Below are positions 1-7,487 of a stretch of 36,952 bases of DNA, one piece after another; the stretch's first letter is position 1, and each line of letters starts with the position of its first letter. A model generated the notes under the pieces. That model made no database searches. It saw only the letters and a program-made list of their open reading frames with translations, and was not told the origin of the DNA. This DNA comes from Frankia alni (lineage in GTDB: Bacteria > Actinomycetota > Actinomycetes > Frankiales > Frankiaceae). The position numbers were made by a program, and so were the translations under genes. The stretch spans positions 96,938-133,889 of the forward strand of contig JAMFSN010000116.1 of NCBI GenBank assembly GCA_026225295.1. The letters are read 5' to 3'.

Positions 1-1561
1 GCGGCACCAGTCGCATCGCCTCTTCCAGCTCAGCCACGCCATCGGCCAGCGCCAGGTTGCGCAGCAGAGCACTGTGGGCGACCAGAACGAGCGCCGCCCG
101 TAACGGGTCGTTGAGCGCCGTCACCTCCTCGCGGGCCGCGAGCGCGAGTTTCAGCGCGCGGTGCCATTCGCCCGCGACCCGGGCGGTGTCGACCGCAAAC
201 TCCAGAACGGCCAGATGATCGAGGCCGGTGGTCGCGACGGCGTCGGGCACCTGGTCCCAGATCTCCAGCGCGCGCTCGAGATGCTGGTGGGCTTCGGCGT
301 AGGCGTAACTTTCGGCCGCTGCCCGGGCCGCCGTCACCAGGGCCGGCAGCGCCTTGGGCAGGTTGTGGGCGGACGACCAGTGGTAGGCGGCCGCCGCGGC
401 GGCCCGGGCTCCGCCGCCGGCCAGCCCCGGATCGGACTCGACCGCTTCGGCGTAGCGGCGGTGCAGATCGGCGTGCTCGCCCGGCAGCGCCTCCTCGTGC
501 AGCGCCTCCCGGACCAGGGCGTGCCGGAAGACGTAGGCGTCCACCTCGGTGTCGACCAGCAGCACGTTGCCGGCCACGGCCGGCCGGACCGCGTCCCACA
601 GCTCGTGATCGGGCCATTCGACAATGGCGGCCAGCAGTCGGTGCCCGACCCGCCGGCCCCCGGCGGCGGCGACCCGCAGCAGATCCTGGGTACGCGTCGG
701 CAGGGTTTCGACCCGCGCGACCAGCACGTCGCGCAGGGTGGGACTCAGCCCGTCGAGGCACCCGGTACGGGCGCTGGCCACCAGTTCCTCGACGAAGAAA
801 GCGTTGCCTTCGGTGCGGGAGTAAATGCTCTCCACCGTCCCGGCCGCGGGCGGTTCCCCGAGAATCGCCGCGATCTGCTCGGCCACCTCGCCCCGGACGA
901 AGCGCGCGAGTTCCCGTCGTTCGACCGACCGCAGCCGCTCCAACTCGCCCAGGAACGGGCGCAGCGGGTGACCGCGGTGCATCTCGTCGGACCGGTAGGT
1001 GGCCACCAGCACGACGCGGGAGGAGCTGAGGTTGCGGGCCAGGAAGCCGACCAGGTCCCGGGTCGACCGGTCGGCCCAGTGCAGGTCTTCCACGACCAGC
1101 AGCACCAGCCGCAGCTCCGACAGACCCTCGAGCAGGGCGAGGACCAGATCGAACAGCCGGCCGATGCCCGGACTCACCCCGTTGTCCCAGCCGGGCGCGG
1201 GCCGGGCCGCGTCCGCGAGTTCGGGCAGCAGCCGGGCGAGTTCGCCCCGCCGCCCGCTGACCAGGCGGTCGAGTTCGTCGACGCCGACCTGCCGCACCAG
1301 CCTCCGCAGCGCCTCGACGACCGGCGCGAGCGGCAGACCCTCGCCACCCATTTCAACGCAGCCACCGCACAGGACGAGACCGTCCTCAGCGGCGGCCCGG
1401 CCGGTCACCTCTTCGAGCAGGCGGGTCTTGCCGACGCCTGCCTCGCCACCGACCAGCACCACGGACGCCGTGCCGGCATCGGCTCGGCGGAAGGCGTCGT
1501 CGAACAGCGCGAGTTCGGCGGAGCGCCCGACGAACACGGGACTGCTGACGAGCTTCGGCAT
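1..1561 (-). CDS. LuxR-family ATP-binding transcriptional regulator, N-terminal part (cut by window edge)
   Basis: About 520 residues are visible; the C-terminus, where a LuxR helix-turn-helix is expected, lies outside the window. Reading from ATG 1561 the protein begins MPKLVSSPVFVGRSAEL. It has a Walker A motif GGEAGVGKT at about residues 38-46 and a Walker B-like LLVVEDLHWAD near residue 160. A sensor-like ATYRSDE follows, and then alpha-helical, TPR-like sequence. This order is typical of large LAL/MalT-type regulators that couple ATP and ligand binding to transcription. The start was chosen because VFVGR plus Walker A at this distance is the usual family N-terminus; the frame stays open further upstream through the 24-bp repeat, and no good ribosome-binding site decides it. 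Family call is firm; its target genes are unknown and the DNA-binding domain is inferred, not seen. Confidence 0.85.
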   Translation of the reverse strand, partial: MPKLVSSPVFVGRSAELALFDDAFRRADAGTASVVLVGGEAGVGKTRLLEEVTGRAAAEDGLVLCGGCVEMGGEGLPLAPVVEALRRLVRQVGVDELDRLVSGRRGELARLLPELADAARPAPGWDNGVSPGIGRLFDLVLALLEGLSELRLVLLVVEDLHWADRSTRDLVGFLARNLSSSRVVLVATYRSDEMHRGHPLRPFLGELERLRSVERRELARFVRGEVAEQIAAILGEPPAAGTVESIYSRTEGNAFFVEELVASARTGCLDGLSPTLRDVLVARVETLPTRTQDLLRVAAAGGRRVGHRLLAAIVEWPDHELWDAVRPAVAGNVLLVDTEVDAYVFRHALVREALHEEALPGEHADLHRRYAEAVESDPGLAGGGARAAAAAAYHWSSAHNLPKALPALVTAARAAAESYAYAEAHQHLERALEIWDQVPDAVATTGLDHLAVLEFAVDTARVAGEWHRALKLALAAREEVTALNDPLRAALVLVAHSALLRNLALADGVAELEEAMRLVP

Positions 1562-1605
1562 GTGTCCCAGTATCGGCGTCCGGTCGGACAGTTTCGAACC
1601 ATTTT

Positions 1606-1673
1606 CCGGGGGACCGGAGGTGTGATGGTCCGGGGGACCGGAGGTGTGATGGTCCGGGGGACCGGAGGTGTGG
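1606..1673. repeat. 24-bp tandem repeat, about 2.8 copies
   Basis: Two perfect copies of a 24-bp unit (CCGGGGGACCGGAGGTGTGA plus TGGT) occupy 1606-1629 and 1630-1653, and a third partial copy runs to about 1673. The repeat lies 45-112 nt upstream of the LuxR-family start. Each junction carries GGTCC-GGG-GGACC, so the leader RNA could form a row of small hairpins. The unit is a multiple of three and stays open in the frame of the downstream gene. Confidence 0.9.
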
Positions 1674-1749
1674 CCGTCGGGGGCACCCCGGGCGCCACGG
1701 CCCGAGCCACCCCCGACGTGATCGCTGGCCGGCGCGGTCGCCATCGCCG

Positions 1750-2067
1750 CTACCGGCGGACGCTCGCGAGGGCGGTCGGCTCGACCGGGTAGACCTCCCC
1801 GGGGTTCAGCCCGCCCGGCCGACGAACGGCCGGTGCGGGGACGGTTGACCCGGAGGCCGGCCGGGCCGGCTCCACGGTGTCGACCAGGCGACCCGGCAGG
1901 TTACCCAGCCGGCCCGCGGCCGCGGTGATCCGCCGCTGCCGACGTTCCTGCGAACGGCTCGGCGAGTGCTTGGCGACCTCGGCTGCCACCTGTGACTTTT
2001 CGGCGTCCCGCCGCCGTCCGTCCATCCGTGCGTGGGCCATCTCGGCCCGCATTGCTGACGAGAACAT
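1750..2067 (-). CDS. Unrecognised 105-aa basic protein
   Basis: I do not recognise a family. The start ATG at 2067 is chosen because GGAAGGACG lies just upstream at good spacing; the frame continues upstream to 2343, but that extension is Arg/Pro/Gly-rich in the manner of a GC shadow. The first half is rich in Arg, Lys, Ala and Glu and should be helical (DGRRRDAEKSQVAAEVAKHS). The second half is Pro/Gly/Val-rich and probably disordered. No signal peptide, membrane helix or cysteine is visible. It sits between the HAD gene and the LuxR-family regulator on the same strand, separated from each by about 190-290 nt, so shared transcription is possible but not shown. Confidence 0.55.
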   Translation of the reverse strand: MFSSAMRAEMAHARMDGRRRDAEKSQVAAEVAKHSPSRSQERRQRRITAAAGRLGNLPGRLVDTVEPARPASGSTVPAPAVRRPGGLNPGEVYPVEPTALASVRR

Positions 2068-2357
2068 TGTCGTCACGTCCTTCCGCTCTCGGTCTCCCAA
2101 GAATGGATCTCGGACGGGGGGTCCGGCATCGGTCAGGTGCCCGATTCGCGCCGGTCGGACCGCCCTATTCGGGGGCCGTCGACGCCTGACCGGGGCGTCG
2201 GAACGCCCGTTCCGGTCCGACCCGGCCTGCCGACGGCCGCTTCCCGTCCGACCCACCCCGGGCGTCGTCCTCAGCGCGTCCCCAGTGGTGGGACGGCCCG
2301 GCCGGCTGGACGATCGGCCACAACCGCCGGGGGCCACAACCACCGGGGGAGCGGCCC

Positions 2358-2945
2358 TCAGGTACGACCTTCCCGGTTCTGGGCCCGACCCATGGCCGGT
2401 TCATAGGGCAGCCAGTCGGCCAGCGTGACCGGAAAGCCCCGGCCGCGCAGGCGGGCCACCACTTCCGGGTCGTCGTCCACGACGATGTCGACCGGGCGGA
2501 CCCGGGACATCCGGACCAGTTCCTGGGTCTTGAAGATGCGGGCCGGGCTGCGGTCGGCGTCCGGGCGCATTCGCAGGTCGTCCGCGGCCAGGCCCTGGGC
2601 GGCGAACCACCGCAGGGTCAACGCCCGGGACCGCTCGGGCCGGCCGGTGAGCCACACCAGATCGTGGTCGGCCGCCAGCGTGCGGACCAGCGCGATGCCC
2701 TCCGGCAACGGCGGATCATCGGCCGCGGCCCGGAAGAAGCCGTCCCAGTCGGGCGGCTGGCGGCGCAGGAGGTGGAGCCGGTGGCGGACGTCCGCGACCA
2801 CGCCGTCGATGTCGAAGACCGCGACCGGGCGGGGACCGGAGCCCGACACCCCGGCCGACGCATGGGCCGACGCATGGGGCCCGACCGGCCCCGACGGAGC
2901 CTCCGACCGGTCCGATTCCGTCGGTGGCGACCCGTCGTCTGTCAC
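2358..2945 (-). CDS. HAD-superfamily hydrolase, polynucleotide kinase 3'-phosphatase-like
   Basis: A 195-aa protein with the HAD core. The nucleophile loop VFDIDGVVAD is at about residues 43-52, with the DxD Asp pair; WLTGRPE gives motif II and VDDDPEVV the distal acidic motif. The spacing and the sequence following the nucleophile (RHRLHLL) resemble the phosphatase half of phage/bacterial polynucleotide kinase (PseT-like), a family usually annotated only as hypothetical. The first 40 residues are Ser/Pro/His-rich and include a short HASA repeat; they are probably disordered or the true start lies later. It is transcribed divergently from the FtsK-like gene across a 219-bp gap. Substrate is unknown. 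It is not an OtsB-type trehalose phosphatase: the motifs and length do not fit. Confidence 0.78.
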   Translation of the reverse strand: MTDDGSPPTESDRSEAPSGPVGPHASAHASAGVSGSGPRPVAVFDIDGVVADVRHRLHLLRRQPPDWDGFFRAAADDPPLPEGIALVRTLAADHDLVWLTGRPERSRALTLRWFAAQGLAADDLRMRPDADRSPARIFKTQELVRMSRVRPVDIVVDDDPEVVARLRGRGFPVTLADWLPYEPAMGRAQNREGRT

Positions 2946-3164
2946 CGGTACAGCCTGCCATGGCCGCCCGACACGCCGAGGGACAAGAGGTGCGCCAGCA
3001 TCCGACCTGCGGCCTTCGGTACGGTGCGGGCGGAACGCCGGTCACGCGGTCAAAGCCGCCACAGTCGGGCGTTCGGACAGTTACCTTGGAATTACCGGGG
3101 GACCCTGGCGGGCCGGCGGCGGTACCCAGCCAGGACGATCCACTGGCCGCAGCGGGAGGTCGCG

Positions 3165-6143
3165 GTGCCGGGCACACGACGTGCGCGCGCCCTCGTTGCC
3201 GGCATTGCGGAGTCGATCGGTGGGGCGCTCACGCTCGCCGACCAGCTCGACGACCTGGCCGACCGGGTCGAGGGGCTCCCGGCCGGCGGCGGCCGGGGAG
3301 TCGGAGTCTCGCGGGCCCGTGGGCCGGGTGACCCCCGGTCCGCCGACCACCTCGGCGACGTGACCGGCACCGTCGCCGCGGCCACCGAACTGACCCGCGG
3401 CGCAACCCCCGGCCTGGCCGGCGCCCCGTGGACCTCGCCCCGCTGGCCGGACCCGCGGCCGCCGGGCGGGCCGGGCGACGGTGGCCGTCCCGAGTCGGCA
3501 GCGGTGATCCCCCCGGCGCTGTGGCGGGTCGGCCGGGTGGTCGTGCCGTCCGTTCCCGGGGCCACCGGCCCCCCCGACCAGCCATCGGGCCGGCTCGCGG
3601 TGCCGCTCGCCGTGCCGCTGCTCGACGGGACGAACCTGCTCGTCGAGGTGCCGGCGGCCCGCCGGCCGGAGGGCGTGGGGGTCATCCGCGGCCTGGTCAC
3701 CCGGCTGCTCGCCGCGGTCCCGGCCGGGATGCTGCGCCTGACCGTCTACGACCCGCACGAACTGGGGGCCGGCATCGCCGGGCTCGCGCCGCTGCGGGCG
3801 GCCGGGATCATGGACCCGACCCTCACCACCCGGGCCGCGCTCGAGACCGCCCTGGCCGACCTGTCCGAGGAGGTCGGACGGATCACCGCCGAGCGGCTCG
3901 GCGGGCGCTTCGCCTCACTGCGCGACCGGGCCGTCCGCGGCACCGCCCGGGGCGAGCCGTGGCGGGTCGTGGTGCTGCTCGGACGGCCGTCGCTGGCCGA
4001 CGACGCGGCGCGGGCCCTCGAGGCGATCGCCGCGTCCGGACCGGCCTGCGGAGTCTGCGTGCTGGCCCTCACCGAGACCGACACCCGCCGGGAACCCGGG
4101 CAGCGCGCCCCCCGGCGGCTGCCCCGCAGCGAATCGATCACCGCCTCCGCGACCGGCTGGACCTGCTCGCTCACCGGTTCGCTGGCCGTCGAACCCGACC
4201 CGCCGCCGCCGGCCGACCTGCCCGCCATCGTCGCCACCGCCGTCGCCGCGGAAGCCGCCCGCACCGCCGCCCGCCCGCTCGACCTGCGGCATCTGCTGCC
4301 GGCCCGGCTGTGGTCGGGTGACGCGGCGAACGGCCTGACCGTGGGCGTCGGCACCAGCACTGACGGCCCGGTGACCCTGACGTTCGACGACGACACGGTG
4401 CACGGGCTGGTCGGCGGGCAGGCCGGCGCGGGCAAGTCGACCCTGCTGCTCGACGTCGTCTACGGACTGGCCGCGCGCTACCCGCCCGACGAGCTGCGGA
4501 TGCATCTCCTGGACTTCAAGGAGGGCCTGGAATTCGCACAGTTCGCCCAGGTCGGTCCGGGCCGCCCGGACCGGCCGGCGTTCTACCTGCCGCACGCGGA
4601 CACCGTCGGGATGGACAGCGACCGGGAATTCGGGGTCGCCGTCCTGCGCGGAGTGCGCAGCCAGATGCAGCGGCGGGCGGTCACGATGCGCGAATACGGC
4701 GCCCGCGACCTCGCTGCGATGCGGGCCGCCGACCCGACCCGGGCCTGGCCCCGGGTGCTGGTCGTGATCGACGAGTTCCAGGTGATGTTGTCGCCGCTGG
4801 ACGCGGTGTCCCGGGAAGGGGTCGGCCACCTGGAGGCGATCGCCCGCCAGGGTCGGGCCTACGGGATCCACCTGTTGCTGGCCAGCCAGACCCTGTCGGG
4901 CATCGACGCCCTGGACGGACTGGCCGGTAAGCGGGGATCGATCTTCGGCCAGTTCGCGCTGCGGGTCGCCCTGCGGACCTCGATCGCCGAGTCGCGGGTG
5001 CTGCTGTCCACCGCGAACGAGGAGGCCGGCGGACTGGCCGGGGTCGGGCAGGCGATCGTGAACCGACGCAACGGGCATCCGACCGGCAACGAGCGGGTCC
5101 GGGTCGCCTACGCCGATCCCGACACGCTGACCGAGGTCCGGGGCGAACTGGCCCGGGCCGCGGCCCGGGAGATCGCGGGCGGCACCCGGGCCGGCTCGGT
5201 GATCCGGCCGCCGCGGGTCTTCGTCGGCCACGAACCGGCCATCCTGGACGCCAATCCGCTCTACCGGGCCCTGCTCGACGGCCAGAGCGTCGACCCGGAG
5301 CCGGTCGCCCTGCTCGGGGTGCCGCTCGACGTCGAGCCGGCCGCCGTCGGGGTTCGACTGTCGGCCCTGCCGGGTCGCAACCTGGCCGTGCTGGGGCCGG
5401 CCCGCCGGGAAGCGGTCGGGGCCCTGCAGGCGGCGGTCGCGTCCGCGGCGGCCGGGCTGGCCCCCGGTCAGCTGCGGGTCGACCTGGTGTGTGCCGACCC
5501 GGCGGCCGCCCTGGCCGTGGACGTCCTGGCCGAACGGGTGCACGGCAGCAACCAGGTCGCGGTGGTCAGTCCGGTCGCGGCCCTGCCGGAGCTGCTGCGC
5601 GCGTTGGCCGGGACGGTCCGCGACCGCGAGGGCGCCGCGACCGGGCACCCGCTCACCCCGACGGAGGCGCCGACGGGCCCGGACGAGGTAGACGTTGGGG
5701 GCGGCGGAGACGGCCGGATCCGGTTCATGGTGATCGTCGCGGCCGACTCGGCGCGGGCCGCCCTGGAGCTCAAGGACCCCGATACCCGCCGATCCGGGCT
5801 CGACGACCTGCGCTTCCTGACCCGGCGCGGGCCGTCGGTGGGCGTCCACGTGCTGGCCTGGTGGCGCAGCCCGGGGCGGGTCCTGGACGATCTGGGGCCG
5901 GCCCACCGCGACGACCTGGGAGCGTGGGTGGCGGTCGGGGTCCCGGCCAGCGATCTCTACAGCCTGGCCGGCAACCGACCGATCGCGGCCAGCCCGGGCC
6001 CGAACCGCGCGGTGCTGTTCGACCGGCATGGGGGAGCGGAGCCGCGCACGATCGTCCCGTTCGCGCCGCTCGAGCCGGGCGGTGGCCAGGCGGCCGTCGG
6101 CACCGGCGGCGGGGCCAGGGCCGCGGACCAGGCGAAGCCGTGA
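3165..6143 (+). CDS. Soluble FtsK/SpoIIIE (EccC-like) ATPase with three RecA-like repeats
   Basis: A 992-aa protein starting at GTG 3165, chosen because GGGAGG lies 5 nt upstream (3154-3159); the frame is open earlier but without gene-like sequence. A short helical N-terminus is followed by three repeats of the FtsK RecA-like fold. Repeat 1 (about 190-300: LRLTVYDPHEL, then RVVVLLGRPSL, then GVCVLAL) has no Walker A. Repeat 2 (about 380-670) is intact: GGQAGAGKST near 416-425, LRMHLLDFKEG, VLVVIDEFQVML near 528-539 and HLLLASQTL. Repeat 3 (about 690-975: LGPARREAVGALQAAV, LRVDLVCAD, FMVIVAADSA, GVHVLAWW) has lost Walker A. Three tandem ATPase modules recall EccC of type VII secretion, but there are no transmembrane helices here; they are in the next gene. 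The FtsK family moves DNA or proteins; which applies is unknown. Confidence 0.88.
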   Translation: MPGTRRARALVAGIAESIGGALTLADQLDDLADRVEGLPAGGGRGVGVSRARGPGDPRSADHLGDVTGTVAAATELTRGATPGLAGAPWTSPRWPDPRPPGGPGDGGRPESAAVIPPALWRVGRVVVPSVPGATGPPDQPSGRLAVPLAVPLLDGTNLLVEVPAARRPEGVGVIRGLVTRLLAAVPAGMLRLTVYDPHELGAGIAGLAPLRAAGIMDPTLTTRAALETALADLSEEVGRITAERLGGRFASLRDRAVRGTARGEPWRVVVLLGRPSLADDAARALEAIAASGPACGVCVLALTETDTRREPGQRAPRRLPRSESITASATGWTCSLTGSLAVEPDPPPPADLPAIVATAVAAEAARTAARPLDLRHLLPARLWSGDAANGLTVGVGTSTDGPVTLTFDDDTVHGLVGGQAGAGKSTLLLDVVYGLAARYPPDELRMHLLDFKEGLEFAQFAQVGPGRPDRPAFYLPHADTVGMDSDREFGVAVLRGVRSQMQRRAVTMREYGARDLAAMRAADPTRAWPRVLVVIDEFQVMLSPLDAVSREGVGHLEAIARQGRAYGIHLLLASQTLSGIDALDGLAGKRGSIFGQFALRVALRTSIAESRVLLSTANEEAGGLAGVGQAIVNRRNGHPTGNERVRVAYADPDTLTEVRGELARAAAREIAGGTRAGSVIRPPRVFVGHEPAILDANPLYRALLDGQSVDPEPVALLGVPLDVEPAAVGVRLSALPGRNLAVLGPARREAVGALQAAVASAAAGLAPGQLRVDLVCADPAAALAVDVLAERVHGSNQVAVVSPVAALPELLRALAGTVRDREGAATGHPLTPTEAPTGPDEVDVGGGGDGRIRFMVIVAADSARAALELKDPDTRRSGLDDLRFLTRRGPSVGVHVLAWWRSPGRVLDDLGPAHRDDLGAWVAVGVPASDLYSLAGNRPIAASPGPNRAVLFDRHGGAEPRTIVPFAPLEPGGGQAAVGTGGGARAADQAKP

Positions 6144-6937
6144 GCGGGCCGCGTCCGGGCACCCAGCTGACCGATCCGGCTCCGGACCCGGACCCGGACC
6201 CGCGCCGAGGATCGGTTCCCCCGGGTGGCGCCGCGTGGACCGGACCGTCCCAGGAGGTGGCGGTCGGGCCGCCGCCGCTGGTCGGCGCTCCGACCGATAT
6301 CGCCCAGCGGTACCGGGACCTGGTCGCCAACCTGGACGAGAACCGCCTGCGGGCGATCGGTGACCGGGTCGCCCGGGCCCGGGCCCACCGGGTCGCGGCC
6401 GACCGGATCCGGGACCGGGTCGCGGAGGTGTGGAAGGCGATCGCCGACCCGCTGGCCCGCTACGGCCTCACCGACCCGGAGGACACCCTGGAGGCGGCCC
6501 GGGAACCGGACGAGGTCGACCCGGCCGCCGCGCCGGCCCGCGCTCACGACCTGTGCATGCGGGCCATGACCCAGACCGCCGAGCTGCGGGCGGTGTCCGG
6601 GTCCGGCGGACCGCCACCGGCCCTGGTCACAGCGCTGAGCTGCATCCTGACCGCCGCCGCGGTGGTCGCCGCGCGGATCGCGGTCCGGATCCCGGGAGTC
6701 GGCTGCATCGCCGCGGCCGCGCTGGCCGTGGCCCTGGCGGTCGCCCTGGCCAGCAGCGGCGGGTCCCGGGCGGTGGTGCGCGCCGGGCTGCTGGGCGCCG
6801 GCCTGGCCGGGATCGCGGTCCTGGCCACCGCGACCGCGCACCCTCCCGATCCCTCCGGGGTGGTGGCCGCCGTCGTCGTGGTCGCCGTCGCCTTCCGCTT
6901 CGGTCTCGGCATCGGCGGGCGTCGTGCCAGAACCTGA
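6140..6937 (+). CDS. Membrane protein with helical cytoplasmic N-terminus and four C-terminal TM helices
   Basis: A 265-aa protein. GTG 6140 overlaps the TGA of the FtsK-like gene (GTGA), so the two are almost certainly translationally coupled. Residues 1-45 are Pro/Asp/Gly-rich. Residues about 50-130 form a charged helical region (DIAQRYRDLVANLDENRLR). From about 160 to the end there are four hydrophobic segments, beginning LVTALSCILTAAAVV, IAAAALAVALAVAL, LLGAGLAGIAVLA and VVAAVVVVAVAFRF. I recognise no named family. Because the ATPase next to it is soluble, this protein is a plausible membrane anchor or pore partner for it; that is inference from gene order and topology only. Confidence 0.75.
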   Translation: MSGPRPGTQLTDPAPDPDPDPRRGSVPPGGAAWTGPSQEVAVGPPPLVGAPTDIAQRYRDLVANLDENRLRAIGDRVARARAHRVAADRIRDRVAEVWKAIADPLARYGLTDPEDTLEAAREPDEVDPAAAPARAHDLCMRAMTQTAELRAVSGSGGPPPALVTALSCILTAAAVVAARIAVRIPGVGCIAAAALAVALAVALASSGGSRAVVRAGLLGAGLAGIAVLATATAHPPDPSGVVAAVVVVAVAFRFGLGIGGRRART

Positions 6938-7029
6938 GGGGCCGGGCGGGCGATGATCGGCGTACGTGGTGCACGGAACGGACACGACGTACCTGGAACC
7001 ATTCGGTGGAACGTCGGCGAGGAGCGGTT

Positions 7030-7293
7030 GTGGCCAGCACGATCTCGGACGTCAAGTCCCAGTTGGACGAGGCGTTCCTGCGCACAGAAGATGTCAACGG
7101 ACGACTGGCGGGAGCGCTGGTCACGATCGAGGAAGCCCAGGCGATCGTGATGGCCGCCACCGACGGCAGCAGCCACAGTTCCGTGGAGCAGCTCACCGCC
7201 GCCCTCGGTCACACCCGGGAGCGGATCGAGGAGGCCATCAGCGCCCTCAACTCGGCGGTCGAAGAAGTGCGCGGTTACAGCGCCGGGCTGTGA
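7030..7293 (+). CDS. 87-aa helical protein, DUF6244-like; possible partner of the FtsK-like ATPase
   Basis: Start GTG 7030 is supported by GAGGAG at 7019-7024. The 87 residues are almost all helix-forming with heptad-like spacing: a first helix (SDVKSQLDEAFLRTEDVNG), a break near ATDGSSH, and a second helix (EQLTAALGHTRERIEEAISA). The protein ends VRGYSAGL. Size and two-helix layout resemble WXG100 proteins, the substrates of EccC ATPases, but there is no WXG motif and no YxxxD/E tail. It also resembles short actinobacterial coiled-coil proteins that I recall as DUF6244; this needs a profile search. It follows the membrane protein by 92 bp on the same strand. Confidence 0.72.
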   Translation: MASTISDVKSQLDEAFLRTEDVNGRLAGALVTIEEAQAIVMAATDGSSHSSVEQLTAALGHTRERIEEAISALNSAVEEVRGYSAGL

Positions 7294-7417
7294 CCGCTTC
7301 CACTCCGCATCGGCCGGGTGGGGGTTTCCCAGGTGTTTGCCGGTGTTTCGCGGGCCGGGCCGGCCGGGGTCGACCCCACAAATGCTGCGTTGGCCTTTCG
7401 GGCTGACTAGAGTTGGC

Positions 7418-7440
7418 AAATGTCCAGAGTAAATGTCCAG
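7418..7440 (+). repeat. 10-bp direct repeat ahead of otsA
   Basis: AAATGTCCAG occurs at 7418-7427 and again at 7431-7440, separated by 3 nt. The pair sits 48-70 nt upstream of the chosen GTG start of the trehalose phosphate synthase gene, just after a TAGAGT that would fit an actinobacterial -10 element. It could be a regulator site or only a chance duplication. Confidence 0.5.
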
Positions 7441-7487
7441 GCGCAGCAGTCGGGGCGTTCCGGGGCGACGAGGAGGTCGGCGAAAGC

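Noticed and set aside
161-1792. Long plus-strand open frame of about 540 codons
   Set aside because: It is antisense to the LuxR-family ATPase, is Arg/Pro/Gly/Gln-rich and has no domain; GC-biased codons create such frames.
2358-2945. HAD protein as the missing OtsB trehalose phosphatase
   Set aside because: Motifs match the polynucleotide kinase phosphatase-like group, and it is 4.5 kb away on the other strand.
3915-6029. Minus-strand open frame of about 700 codons opposite the FtsK-like gene
   Set aside because: Composition of a shadow frame; the plus strand has clear motifs and ribosome-binding site.
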